Shown here piece after piece: positions 1 through 7,894 of a DNA stretch of 64,000 bases. A program made the translations under genes and the position numbers. A model generated the notes under the pieces. It had not been told where the DNA came from. It did no database searches and saw nothing but the letters and a program-made list of their open reading frames with translations. The stretch comes from JAIMBK01 sp040755975 (GTDB taxonomy: Bacteria > Bacillota > Desulfotomaculia > Desulfotomaculales > Nap2-2B): positions 1 to 64,000 of the forward strand of contig JBFLZY010000001.1 in assembly GCA_040755975.1 (NCBI GenBank), read 5' to 3'. The first letter of the stretch is position 1. Every line of letters starts with the position of its first letter.

Positions 1-148
1 CGGCCAGCGAAACGTGGGCCAGGGTCTCGGCCAGAAAAGAATAACGCCGCAAAACAAGAAAAACCCCCACGGCCGGGCAGACGCACCCCACCGCCAGGCC
101 CGCCAGCAGCGCCCGCAGCATAAAATCATACTGAAACAGAGCAAACAC
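1..148 (-). CDS. znuB: metal ABC transporter permease, N-terminal part (ZnuB/MntB type)
   Basis: Only the first 49 codons lie in the window; the gene runs off the left edge. The GTG start at 148 follows a GGGAGG ribosome site, and a TAA closes the frame just upstream, which fixes the start. The reading (FALFQYDFMLRALLAG, then CPAVGVFLVLRRYSFLAE) is the typical first membrane segment of the ABC-3 family of zinc/manganese permeases. It is downstream of znuA and znuC in the same direction, so it should be the membrane channel of the same uptake system. The metal cannot be decided from this fragment. Confidence 0.85.
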   Translation of the reverse strand, partial: MFALFQYDFMLRALLAGLAVGCVCPAVGVFLVLRRYSFLAETLAHVSLA

Positions 149-245
149 GCTTACAACCTCCCGGTCCGCGCACGTATTCAGTTAACCCGGCACGCACATG
201 GCTGCCCTCCGTTTTTCCCCGCCAACCCTGAACACTTGCCCCTTG

Positions 246-352
246 CCCGGCACTCAGCCTTTACGTGAGCTTGCTTTTTGCTTTCCCGTGTCCGACTGAA
301 CTTCACTCCAATCAACAGAAAACAAAAAAGTTAATTGGAGCTGAGTGCCGGG
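246..352. repeat. inverted repeat element, copy 1
   Basis: A perfect 13-bp inverted repeat, CCCGGCACTCAGC (246-258) and GCTGAGTGCCGGG (340-352), brackets about 80 bp between znuC and znuB. The same arms, with shared edges (CTTT inside the left arm, GGA before the right arm), occur at 53149-53216 around a shorter, different centre. It has no coding capacity. It may be a small dispersed repeat or a stem-forming intercistronic element. Confidence 0.7.
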
Positions 353-390
353 CGTCCTCTGCTGGTGTCGCGTAAAAGCGGCTGGGGGTC

Positions 391-1134
391 TTATCCGTGC
401 GCCACCAGGCGCACGGGAGCACCGTACAGCGCGGTAAGGTTTTCCCCGGAAAGAAGTTGTTCCGGTTCGCCATAATACAACAAAGTTTGGTTGAGGCAGG
501 CCACCTTGTTGACCCAGCGGGCGACGGCGCCCGTGTCGTGGGAGACAATCATAATGGTCAGGCCCTGCTCCCGGTTCAGGCGCGCCAAAAGCGCATAAAA
601 ACCTTCCAGCGCGGGAGCGTCCAGGCCGGCAACCGGCTCATCCAGAACGAGCAACTGCGGCCGGCCCACCAGTGCGCGGGCGATAAAAACCCGCTGCTGC
701 TGGCCGCCGGACAGGCGGCCCAGCAAATTTTTCTTGTAAGGGAGCATATCCATCGCGGCCAGGGCTTCCTCCACGGCCCGGCGATCTTCTTTCCCCGGCC
801 GGCGCCCCAAACCGAGCCGGCCGAAACGGCCGGCCAGGACGACTTCTTCGACCGTCACCGGAAAGCGTTTATCAAAGGCTATGGCTTTTTGGGGAATGTA
901 CCCGACCTGGGACCAATCCCGAAATTTTTCCACGGCGGTGCCAAAAAGCTTAATTTCTCCCGCAACCGGCCGGTCAAGGCCGAGGAGCAGCTTTACCAGG
1001 GTGGTTTTGCCTGCGCCGTTAGGGCCGATCAAGGCCAGGGCATCCCCCTTTTCCACGGCCAGGCTGACGTCCTTTAAAACGAGATTTTGCCCGTAGCCGT
1101 AAGAAACTCCCCGGATGTCGACAACCTTCATCAC
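391..1134 (-). CDS. znuC: zinc/manganese ABC transporter ATP-binding protein
   Basis: 247-residue ABC ATPase that should power metal import with ZnuA and ZnuB. It shows Walker A (GPNGAGKTT, about residues 38-46), the signature LSGGQQQR (about 141-148), Walker B LLVLDEP (about 161-167) and the switch histidine in IVSHD. The start is GTG at 1134, or ATG at 1131; both overlap the znuA stop, so the two genes are translationally coupled. Zinc is favoured over manganese because of the histidine-rich ZnuA and the neighbouring Fur-family regulator, but this is inference. Confidence 0.93.
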   Translation of the reverse strand: MMKVVDIRGVSYGYGQNLVLKDVSLAVEKGDALALIGPNGAGKTTLVKLLLGLDRPVAGEIKLFGTAVEKFRDWSQVGYIPQKAIAFDKRFPVTVEEVVLAGRFGRLGLGRRPGKEDRRAVEEALAAMDMLPYKKNLLGRLSGGQQQRVFIARALVGRPQLLVLDEPVAGLDAPALEGFYALLARLNREQGLTIMIVSHDTGAVARWVNKVACLNQTLLYYGEPEQLLSGENLTALYGAPVRLVAHG

Positions 1135-2201
1135 TTTCCCTCCAGAGCCGTTTTGAGGTTTTCCAGGTTTTCCATCATCAGCTCCAAATAGCCGGCGCCC
1201 GCGGCCTGCTGTTCCGGCGTCAGGTTGCCGATGGGGTTGAGCACCAGTGTCCGGACGCCCGCTTCACGGGCAACGGCTTCCGCCAGCCTGGGGCTGACCA
1301 GCGCTTCGAAAAAGATGTATTTTACCTTGTGCTCCCGGCAAACTTCGATAATCTCCTTCATCCGCCGGGGATCGGGCTCGCTTTCCGGCGCCAGCCCCAT
1401 GACTCCGATTTGCTCCAACCCGTAACGTCTGGCCAGATAGCCGAACGCTTCGTGCGAAACGATAATCTTCCGGCCGGCAAAGCCGCTTAAAGCTTTTCTG
1501 TATGCTTCGTCCAGCTCCCTCAGTTTCGCGCAGTATTCTTCCGCCCGCCCCGCGTAGTAATCCCCGCCGGCAGGGTCGATTTCGATGAGGGCGCTCGCTA
1601 TTTTTTTAACCATCGCTTCCGCCAAAACGGGGTCCAGCCAGACGTGGGGATCGACCGCCCCGGGCGGGTGCCGATGTTCGCCGACTTCTCCCCCTGCCGG
1701 CAAAGGACGGTCACCGGTTTCCTTTTCACCGTCCTGCCGGTGGCCGGAGGGGTCTTTTTCCGGCGGCGCCCCTCCCGCTGCCCGTCCCGGCGCCGGTTCC
1801 CGCTCTCCGGCGTGCCCGCCGCCCGGCAGAGAAGCAATCCCGGCGCTGGCTTCCACCACCCGGATGCCTTTCCTTGGCAGCTCCCCTTTGAGTTTTTCCG
1901 CCCAGGGCTCCATCCCCGCCCCGTTAAAGACAAATAACCGGGCGCCAAAGACAGCCGCCACATCCTTCGGGCTCGGTTCCCAGGAATGGGGCTCCGCGCC
2001 TGCCGGCAAAACCTTAACGACCGCCACCCTTTCCCCGCCCACCTGGCGGGTAAAATCATAAAGCGGAAAAATAGTGGCGGCCACCGTTATTTTGGCCGGC
2101 GGAGGCGAATTATCCGCCTGCCGGGAGGGAGCGCAGGCCGCCAGACCAAATAAGAAGAAAAGACAAAGGAAAAGGGCCAACTGCTTTTTCATCATTTTCA
2201 T
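1131..2201 (-). CDS. znuA: zinc-binding lipoprotein of the ZnuABC transporter
   Basis: Cluster A-I substrate-binding protein, about 356 residues from the ATG at 2201, which overlaps the regulator stop as TGATG. A lipoprotein signal (KKQLALFLCLFFLFGLAAC) ends in lipobox LAAC, so the protein is tethered outside the membrane. Metal ligands are visible: His in AGAEPHSW, the DPHVWLDP motif and the C-terminal VSHEAFGY. Between the first and second ligand is an acidic, His-containing, Gly/Pro-rich insertion (GHRQDGEKE, GEHRHPP), the charged loop typical of zinc-specific members. An in-frame upstream ATG at 2225 lies inside the regulator gene and is unlikely. Confidence 0.93.
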   Translation of the reverse strand: MKMMKKQLALFLCLFFLFGLAACAPSRQADNSPPPAKITVAATIFPLYDFTRQVGGERVAVVKVLPAGAEPHSWEPSPKDVAAVFGARLFVFNGAGMEPWAEKLKGELPRKGIRVVEASAGIASLPGGGHAGEREPAPGRAAGGAPPEKDPSGHRQDGEKETGDRPLPAGGEVGEHRHPPGAVDPHVWLDPVLAEAMVKKIASALIEIDPAGGDYYAGRAEEYCAKLRELDEAYRKALSGFAGRKIIVSHEAFGYLARRYGLEQIGVMGLAPESEPDPRRMKEIIEVCREHKVKYIFFEALVSPRLAEAVAREAGVRTLVLNPIGNLTPEQQAAGAGYLELMMENLENLKTALEGK

Positions 2202-2626
2202 CAGGATTCCCGGCACCCCCGGCAATAGCCGTAGATTTCGAAAGAATGACTGGTTACGGCAAATTCCGGATGCTCCTCTTTAATTCTGGCCAGGCAATCG
2301 GTGGGACAAAAGGACAGCTTTTTGGATTTCCCGCATTTTAAACAAACCAGGTGATGGTGGTGCTTATCTTCGTGGTTAAATTCAAACCGGCGGTAGCCGC
2401 CCTGAAAGTTTAATTCCAGCACCAGGCCTATCTTTTTAAACAGGTAAAGGGTCCGGTAAACAGTATCAAAACTGACGGCCGGGTAGTGCTTCTGTACTTT
2501 TTTTAAAATTTCCTCGGCGCTGTAATACCTTTCCTCGCCCAAAAGAACCTTCAGGATTTCCAACCGCTGGGGCGTTATCTTCACCCCCTGCTCTTTCAGC
2601 CGGGAAAGGGTTTCGTTTAAAGTCAT
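2201..2626 (-). CDS. zur: Fur-family metalloregulator, probably Zur
   Basis: 141 residues, standard Fur length: N-terminal winged helix (KITPQRLEILKVL to SFDTVYRTLYLFKKIGLV) and C-terminal dimerisation domain with HHHHLVCLKCGK and a final CRGC, giving the two Cys-X2-Cys pairs of the structural zinc site. Start ATG at 2626 has AGGAGG six bases upstream. It is the first gene of an operon with znuA-znuC-znuB, the usual setting for a zinc-sensing Zur that represses its own uptake operon. Fur or PerR identity cannot be excluded by sequence alone. Confidence 0.85.
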   Translation of the reverse strand: MTLNETLSRLKEQGVKITPQRLEILKVLLGEERYYSAEEILKKVQKHYPAVSFDTVYRTLYLFKKIGLVLELNFQGGYRRFEFNHEDKHHHHLVCLKCGKSKKLSFCPTDCLARIKEEHPEFAVTSHSFEIYGYCRGCRES

Positions 2627-2640
2627 GATTATGCCTCCTA

Positions 2641-2659
2641 GATTGGAATTATTCCGATC
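2641..2659. promoter_or_regulatory. Fur/Zur-type operator
   Basis: GATTGGAATTATTCCGATC is a 9-1-9 inverted repeat with one mismatched pair, the architecture of Fur-family operators. It lies between the -10 element and the ribosome site of the regulator gene, so a bound repressor would block transcription of the whole znu operon. Confidence 0.7.
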
Positions 2660-2670
2660 TCGTTTATTTT

Positions 2671-2699
2671 ATTATTTAATAATAAAACCGGCTTGTCAA
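2671..2699 (-). promoter_or_regulatory. sigma-A promoter of the zur-znu operon
   Basis: TTGACA (2699-2694) and AATAAT (2676-2671) on the minus strand, separated by 17 bp, just upstream of the operator. The surrounding 2627-2821 gap holds no other feature I can support. Confidence 0.7.
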
Positions 2700-2821
2700 C
2701 CGGTTCTTTTCGCTAAACTAAAAAATATGTTAAACTTTAACTTAAATCATAATTGCCTCGGGATGATATCTGCATGGGGTTAACTTTTCTGGACATAGAG
2801 GTAGGCAACCCGGCAAATCCT

Positions 2822-3718
2822 TCAAAAATCAGCCAGGACTACCCTTTCGCGACCGGCCAGGTCGGGAATAATCTGATGGTGCCAGTTGTTTTCCGCCAGC
2901 AGGCGGCCAACCTTTTCCCCCTGCCCCGGGCCGATTTCCATCAGCAGCCGGCCGCCGTCCGACAAGCAACGGCGCGCCTGGGGAAGCAGGCGCCGGTAAT
3001 GCGCAAGGCCGTCCGGGCCGCCGTCCAAAGCAGACAGCGGCTCGTAACAACGGACGTCGGGCATCAGGGCGGGCAACTCGGCAGTGGGTACGTAAGGAAG
3101 ATTGGCCACGATGAGGTCAAGCCTGCCGGGCAAGTCCAGATCGAACAAAGGCGTAAGCAAATCCCCTTGCAAAAAGGAGATTCTTCCCGCCACACCGTGC
3201 CGGCGGGCGTTTTCCCGGGCCACAGCCAAAGCCGCGGAAGAACAGTCGGTGGCGTAAATCCTGGCTCCCGGCAAAAAAACGGCCAGGCTGACGGCGATCG
3301 CTCCGCACCCCGTACCCACGTCGGCAAGCAACAACTCCGCCTCCGCCCCGGGCAGGCGGCGCCGCCCGGATACAAATTCCCGGGCCAGCGCACAGGCCTT
3401 TTCCACAAGAAGTTCCGTCTCCGGACGGGGAATCAAAACGGCGGGGCCGACCAAAAATTCCAGCCCCATAAACTCTTTTTTGCCGGTCAGGTAGGCGACG
3501 GGCTCCCTTTGCCCCCTTCTTTCCACCAGCTGCCGGAAAATTTCCGCCTCCCGGGGAGCCAGCGCCCGCTCGCTCTCCCGGTACAGCCCCGCCCGGTCCA
3601 GCCCGGTGACGTGCGCCAGGAGCACCTCGGCGTCCAGCGCAGCACTCTCCACGCCGCAACGCTGCAGGTATTCCCTGGCCAAGCCCAGCGCTTTTTGAAT
3701 TCGTTCAAGTTCTCCCAT
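2822..3718 (-). CDS. prmC: release factor glutamine methyltransferase
   Basis: N5-glutamine methyltransferase that modifies the GGQ glutamine of release factors; its substrate gene prfA is directly upstream. From the ATG at 3718 it has 298 residues: a helical N-terminal domain (LDAEVLLAHVTGLDR, YLTGKKEFMGLEF), the IPRPETE motif, the SAM-binding loop DVGTGCGAIA, and the catalytic motif as NLPYV instead of the more common NPPY. An in-frame ATG at 3763 would add 15 residues but the family normally starts near 3718. Confidence 0.93.
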   Translation of the reverse strand: MGELERIQKALGLAREYLQRCGVESAALDAEVLLAHVTGLDRAGLYRESERALAPREAEIFRQLVERRGQREPVAYLTGKKEFMGLEFLVGPAVLIPRPETELLVEKACALAREFVSGRRRLPGAEAELLLADVGTGCGAIAVSLAVFLPGARIYATDCSSAALAVARENARRHGVAGRISFLQGDLLTPLFDLDLPGRLDLIVANLPYVPTAELPALMPDVRCYEPLSALDGGPDGLAHYRRLLPQARRCLSDGGRLLMEIGPGQGEKVGRLLAENNWHHQIIPDLAGRERVVLADF

Positions 3719-3829
3719 GTTAACTATTTCCCATGTTGACCGGTAACTCGTCATCAACGACAAAAAGAGCAGCTTCAGAAAACGGGTATTTTTGTACCTG
3801 GTTTCTGTCTTCCGACGACTGACGACTGA

Positions 3830-4897
3830 TTAGATTACTTCCTTCAGCCGCTGGGCCTGGTCAGTGGTCAGCAGCGCCTCGATCAGGTCGTCAAGGTCGC
3901 CCATCAAGAATTCCTCCAGGCGGTGGGTGGTATACCCGATGCGGTGATCGGTCACCCTGTTTTGGGGGAAATTGTACGTCCTGATCCGCTCGCTGCGGTC
4001 CCCGCTGCCCACCTGCGAGCGGCGCAGGCTGGCCACCTTTTGCCGCTGCTCTTCCTCCATCCGGTCCTTGAGCCGGGCCCGCAGCACCCGCATGGCCTTA
4101 TCTTTGTTCTTGTGCTGGCTCTTTTCGTCCTGGCAGGTGACCACAATCCCCGTCGGCAGGTGCGTGATCCGGACCGCCGATTGGGTGGTGTTCACCGACT
4201 GGCCGCCGGGGCCGGTTGAACAAAAGACATCGATCCGCAGCTCTTCGGGCTTAATTTCCACCTCCACCTCGTCGGCTTCGGGCAGCACGGCAACGGTAGC
4301 CGCCGAAGTGTGGATGCGCCCTCCCGATTCCGTGGTAGGGATGCGCTGGACACGGTGCACGCCGCTTTCAAATTTCAACCGGCTGTAGGCACCCTTCCCC
4401 TCCACCACAAATACGATCTCTTTAAAGCCGCCCAAATCAGTGGGGCTGGAATCCATGATCTCGCACTTCCAACCCTTTTGTTCGGCGTATTTCAGATACA
4501 TCCGGAAAAGATCGGCGGCAAAGAGCGCCGCCTCTTCCCCGCCGGTCCCGGCCCGGATTTCCATAATGACGTTTTTCTCGTCGTTGGGATCGCGGGGCAA
4601 AAGCAATACCTTCAACTTTATTTCGAGCGCTTCCAGCCTTTCTTTCAACTGCTTGAGTTCGGCCTCCACCAGTTCCCGGAAGTCCGCTTCCAGTTTTTCG
4701 GCCAGCAGCTCTTTGGCCTCGGCAAGCTCCTGCGCCACTTTTTTATATTCCCGAAAAACGCCCACGATTTCTGCCAGTTCGGCGTGGGCTTTGACGTATT
4801 GCTGCCAGCGTGCCCGGTCGGCGATTACCTCCGGGTCGCCGATTAATTTCGTTAATTCCTCATGCCGGTCTTCTAAACTTTTCAGCTTAGCGAACAC
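3830..4897 (-). CDS. prfA: peptide chain release factor 1
   Basis: 355 residues, full length for RF1, which ends translation at UAA and UAG. The GGQ motif (GPGGQSVNTTQSAVR) and the codon-reading IPTTES tripeptide region are present, preceded by the coiled N-terminal domain. Its start overlaps the end of the yqhQ gene by 16 bp, and prmC follows, so yqhQ-prfA-prmC form one operon. Confidence 0.96.
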   Translation of the reverse strand: MFAKLKSLEDRHEELTKLIGDPEVIADRARWQQYVKAHAELAEIVGVFREYKKVAQELAEAKELLAEKLEADFRELVEAELKQLKERLEALEIKLKVLLLPRDPNDEKNVIMEIRAGTGGEEAALFAADLFRMYLKYAEQKGWKCEIMDSSPTDLGGFKEIVFVVEGKGAYSRLKFESGVHRVQRIPTTESGGRIHTSAATVAVLPEADEVEVEIKPEELRIDVFCSTGPGGQSVNTTQSAVRITHLPTGIVVTCQDEKSQHKNKDKAMRVLRARLKDRMEEEQRQKVASLRRSQVGSGDRSERIRTYNFPQNRVTDHRIGYTTHRLEEFLMGDLDDLIEALLTTDQAQRLKEVI

Positions 4898-5769
4898 TTG
4901 ACCTCACCTTCTTTCTGCAATACCGCCGTAAGGGCACGGATGGCCACTTCCACCTGGTCGTCGCCGGGCTGCCCGGTAGTCAAACCCTGCAGCCAGCGTC
5001 CGGGAATGATGAAAAGGCGGCTCAAAACAAATCCCGGATACCTGGCCGACAACTTGAGCATTTCGTAAGCCAACCCGGCCAAAACGGGCAAAATCAAAAT
5101 CCGGGAAGCAATCCGCCACCATAAGGCGCTGCCCGCCGGCAAGAGAGAAAACAGGAAAATACTGAAAACCAGCACAATCAATAGAAAACTGGTCCCGCAC
5201 CGGGGGTGGAAGGTGGAATATTTCTGGACGTTTTCTACGGTCAGGGTTTCTTTTGCTTCGTAGGCGTTGATTACCTTATGCTCGGCACCGTGATACTCAA
5301 AAACTCTTTTAATGTCGGGCAGCCGGCCGATGACCAGAACGTAACCCAGAAAAACGGCCAGACGCAAAATTCCTTCAATGACGTTTTGGGCCAGGCTGCC
5401 GCTTACGCCGGCCGCCAGGTAATGTGTAATTCCCGTCGGAATAACCACAAAAAGAAACACGGCCAGGGCGAGCGCCGCCAAAAGAGTCAAACCCATTTCC
5501 CAGCCTTTTATTTCCTCTTCTTCGCCCGCCGCCTGCTCGGCGGAATAAGTCAAAGATTTGATGCCGATGACGAGGGACTCGCCGAGCACCGCCACGCCGC
5601 GCAAAAAAGGCCACTTCAAAAAAGGGGCCCTGTCCAGAACCGAATTTAACGGGTTTAGATCCAGGGCAATCGTCTGGTCGGAGCGGCGCACGGCCACCGC
5701 CCACGCCCGCGGCCCCCTCATCATCACCCCTTCGATAACGGCCTGCCCGCCGTAGTTCACACTGCTCAT
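4882..5769 (-). CDS. yqhQ: DUF1385 membrane protein (YqhQ family)
   Basis: 295-residue integral membrane protein with the family opening GGQAVIEGVMMRGP, the EYHGAEHKVINAYE motif and the HPRCGTSFLL motif near the middle. At least four hydrophobic segments are visible (about residues 90-115, 130-150, 195-215, 220-240). The molecular function is not established. The position between rpmE and prfA is conserved in many Firmicutes. Confidence 0.9.
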   Translation of the reverse strand: MSSVNYGGQAVIEGVMMRGPRAWAVAVRRSDQTIALDLNPLNSVLDRAPFLKWPFLRGVAVLGESLVIGIKSLTYSAEQAAGEEEEIKGWEMGLTLLAALALAVFLFVVIPTGITHYLAAGVSGSLAQNVIEGILRLAVFLGYVLVIGRLPDIKRVFEYHGAEHKVINAYEAKETLTVENVQKYSTFHPRCGTSFLLIVLVFSIFLFSLLPAGSALWWRIASRILILPVLAGLAYEMLKLSARYPGFVLSRLFIIPGRWLQGLTTGQPGDDQVEVAIRALTAVLQKEGEVKCSLS

Positions 5770-6047
5770 TTATCTTTCCCCCGCAGCTAAAAATGAGATC
5801 CGAAATTTACCGGCCCGAAGGTCAATTTGTTAACAGACACAAAGGCATCAGGCACAAAGCCGGTCGCCAGACGTCAGACAGCAGTCGTCTGGGTTCAAGG
5901 AAGGAATTCGCAAAAATTCTTTCTTTCCCGTCGGCTGACCTCTGAAGAACAAAGTCACGGTTTTTTGTTCCGTTAAGCCCGCGCTCATTTGCTCCCGCCC
6001 CCAGGCCCTTTCATCCCTCTGTGCCTTTGTGCCTTTCTCCCTTTAAA

Positions 6048-6077
6048 CAAACAGCAGAGCTCCCGCCCTGCTGTTTG
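6048..6077 (-). terminator. terminator after rpmE
   Basis: A 10-bp perfect stem (CAAACAGCAG / CTGCTGTTTG) with a 10-base loop starts two bases after the rpmE stop and is followed on the minus strand by a T-rich run. The rest of 5770-6047 is noncoding and holds short dispersed words (GGCACAAAG-like, and GACGTCAGAC next to CAGTCGTCTG) that recur in other gaps of this window. Confidence 0.7.
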
Positions 6078-6078
6078 C

Positions 6079-6279
6079 CTACTTTAAGCCGTATTTTTTG
6101 CGGAAGCGTTCTGCCCGTCCGCGTGTTTCGACCGTTCGCTGCGAACCGGTGAAAAACGGATGGCATTTCGAACATATTTCCACCCGCAGCTCCTTTTTGG
6201 TAGAACCCGTCTCAAAAGTCTCCCCGCAGATACAAATCACCCTTGCCTTCTGATACGGGGGGTGAATCCCCTTTTTCAA
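6079..6279 (-). CDS. rpmE: ribosomal protein bL31, zinc-binding form
   Basis: 66-residue 50S subunit protein. The TTG at 6279 is the start: AGAGGTGA sits five bases upstream and the product begins MKKGIHPPYQ as bL31 proteins do. The cysteines (CIC near residue 16 and CSKC near residue 36) mark the zinc-containing type, whose paralogue exchange is often under Zur control in other bacteria; no second L31 gene is in the window. Confidence 0.95.
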   Translation of the reverse strand: MKKGIHPPYQKARVICICGETFETGSTKKELRVEICSKCHPFFTGSQRTVETRGRAERFRKKYGLK

Positions 6280-6380
6280 AAAAATCACCTCTTTCCTTAA
6301 CAAAACCTTTAAAATTATAGCACAAGATGGCTGGGGCGCGCAAGGAATTTTCGCGGCCGCGACCGTGACCGCGCCACCAA

Positions 6381-7694
6381 TTACCCCGGCCCCGCCAGGG
6401 CCACGCGGTTGCGGCCGGCGGCCTTCGCCCGGTACATCGCTTTATCCGCCTGGCGGAGGAGATCGTCCACGTCGCCGGCATGCTCCGGGTAGCTGGCCAC
6501 CCCCAGACTGACGGTCAACCTTCCCCCGGGCTGAGTTTCACCGTGCAAAAAGGAGTATTGCTCGACTGCCTGGCGCAATTTTTCGGCTGCCGCCGCCGCT
6601 CCCTGCAAATTCGTCTGGGGAAGAATGATCACGAATTCCTCCCCGCCGTACCGCGCAACCTTGTCGAAAGCCCGGACATTGAGCGCTAAAAGGCAGGCCA
6701 GCTGGCGCAAAACCTCGTCTCCGGCCGGGTGGCCGTGGGTATCATTGTATCTTTTAAACTGATCTACATCCAGCAAGATTAAAGAAAGGGGTGTGCCGTA
6801 ACGCTTCGCCCGCCGCATTTCCAGGTTGAGATCGGCCATCAGCTGGCGCCGGTTGCCCAAACCCGTGAGGGGATCGCGCCGGGCCTGCTCGGCTAAATTT
6901 TCTAACAATTGTTTTTGCCGCAAGAGAAACCTGATCCTGATCAGCAGCTCCTGCCGCGTTATGGGTTTGTGCAGAAAATCGTGGGCGCCGCATTCCAGAG
7001 CCTTAATTTTTTCCTCCGGACTCCGGCTGGAAGTAATAAAAATAACCGGTACGGCGGCGGTGGGCGGGTAGGCTTTCAACCGCCGGCACACCTCCAGGCC
7101 GCCTATTTTAGGCAGCATGAGGTCCAGCAGCACCAGGTCGGGCAAAGTCCGTTCGGCGATGGCAAAGGCTTCTTCGCCGTCGGCGGCGGTGAACACTTCA
7201 AAACCGTGTTCGGTTAATTGCCTGGTTAAAATGCTTCGCTGGACGGCGCTGTCTTCCACCAGCAAAATTTTTGGCCTGCCCTCTTCGAACAAAGGCTTTT
7301 GTTCCCTTTTCAACTGCTGCTCCATTTCAATAAGGTGGGCCAGATCCGTCAACCTTTTATTCATCTCCAAAAAGTCCAGCGGCTTGTAAAGGATTTCATC
7401 CACCCGGTGCTGGGTATCGGGAGCCAGTTTCGTTTCCCTGGTGATGATTAAAATCGACGGCATTTTAATTGCCTTGTTCCGGATGAATTGCCAGACGTTT
7501 TCAATATTTCGAATTTGGATGTCCAACATTAAAATAGCGGCCAGTTTTTGTTCGACAAACCGGAAAAAGTCGGGCATTTTCCGCACGATCACCAAACAAA
7601 ACTGCTCATAATCCAGGTTTGCTGCCACCGAACCGATTGTGCCGGGGTCGTCGCTCATTAACAATAAAAGGGTACTCTCTTTGTTGTTCACCAT
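6381..7694 (-). CDS. diguanylate cyclase with two receiver-like domains
   Basis: Predicted c-di-GMP synthase of 437 residues. The first domain (about 1-125) resembles a receiver but lacks a clear phosphoacceptor pocket. The second (about 137-255) is a canonical receiver (LLVEDS, LLDLMLPK, ITSS, HKP). The C-terminal GGDEF domain has DPLTGLGNRR, LDVDQFKRYND, the active-site GGEEF, and RAFD five residues before it, which matches the product-inhibition I-site. The ATG at 7694 is preferred because AGGGGA precedes it; the in-frame ATG at 7736 has no ribosome site. Confidence 0.9.
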   Translation of the reverse strand: MVNNKESTLLLLMSDDPGTIGSVAANLDYEQFCLVIVRKMPDFFRFVEQKLAAILMLDIQIRNIENVWQFIRNKAIKMPSILIITRETKLAPDTQHRVDEILYKPLDFLEMNKRLTDLAHLIEMEQQLKREQKPLFEEGRPKILLVEDSAVQRSILTRQLTEHGFEVFTAADGEEAFAIAERTLPDLVLLDLMLPKIGGLEVCRRLKAYPPTAAVPVIFITSSRSPEEKIKALECGAHDFLHKPITRQELLIRIRFLLRQKQLLENLAEQARRDPLTGLGNRRQLMADLNLEMRRAKRYGTPLSLILLDVDQFKRYNDTHGHPAGDEVLRQLACLLALNVRAFDKVARYGGEEFVIILPQTNLQGAAAAAEKLRQAVEQYSFLHGETQPGGRLTVSLGVASYPEHAGDVDDLLRQADKAMYRAKAAGRNRVALAGPG

Positions 7695-7740
7695 TACTAA
7701 AATCCCCTGGTTAAAAATGGTCAAAGAGGCGTCCATACCC

Positions 7741-7852
7741 GGTTGCCGCCGGATAACTTAGCTTATCTTAGCTTGTTAATGGCTCATCGGCAACGTTTAA
7801 AACCCCTAACCGGAAAGCTTTTTGGGTCAGGGGCTTTAAACGTGACGCAACC
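7741..7852 (-). other. candidate structured leader of the diguanylate cyclase gene
   Basis: The 200-base gap between the peptidase gene and the cyclase gene contains nested complementarity on the minus strand. GGTTGC (7852-7847) can pair with GCAACC (7746-7741), enclosing a long hairpin whose arms (7843-7824 and 7811-7793) share ACGTTTAAA/TTTAAACGT and CCCCT/AGGGG. It does not match the c-di-GMP-I or -II riboswitch consensus that I know. A transcript leader is inference; the pairing is directly visible. Confidence 0.4.
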
Positions 7853-7894
7853 ATACCTTTATTATGCGCATGAAATCCATTTAAGTCAAGAATT

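Noticed and set aside
2753..3739. Long plus-strand frame opposite prmC
   Set aside because: Shadow of a G+C-rich gene: no ribosome site, low-complexity Gln/Pro/Arg content, and prmC has all family motifs.
7741..7852. c-di-GMP riboswitch before the cyclase gene
   Set aside because: The sequence lacks the conserved core of both known c-di-GMP classes; only the stem layout is supported.
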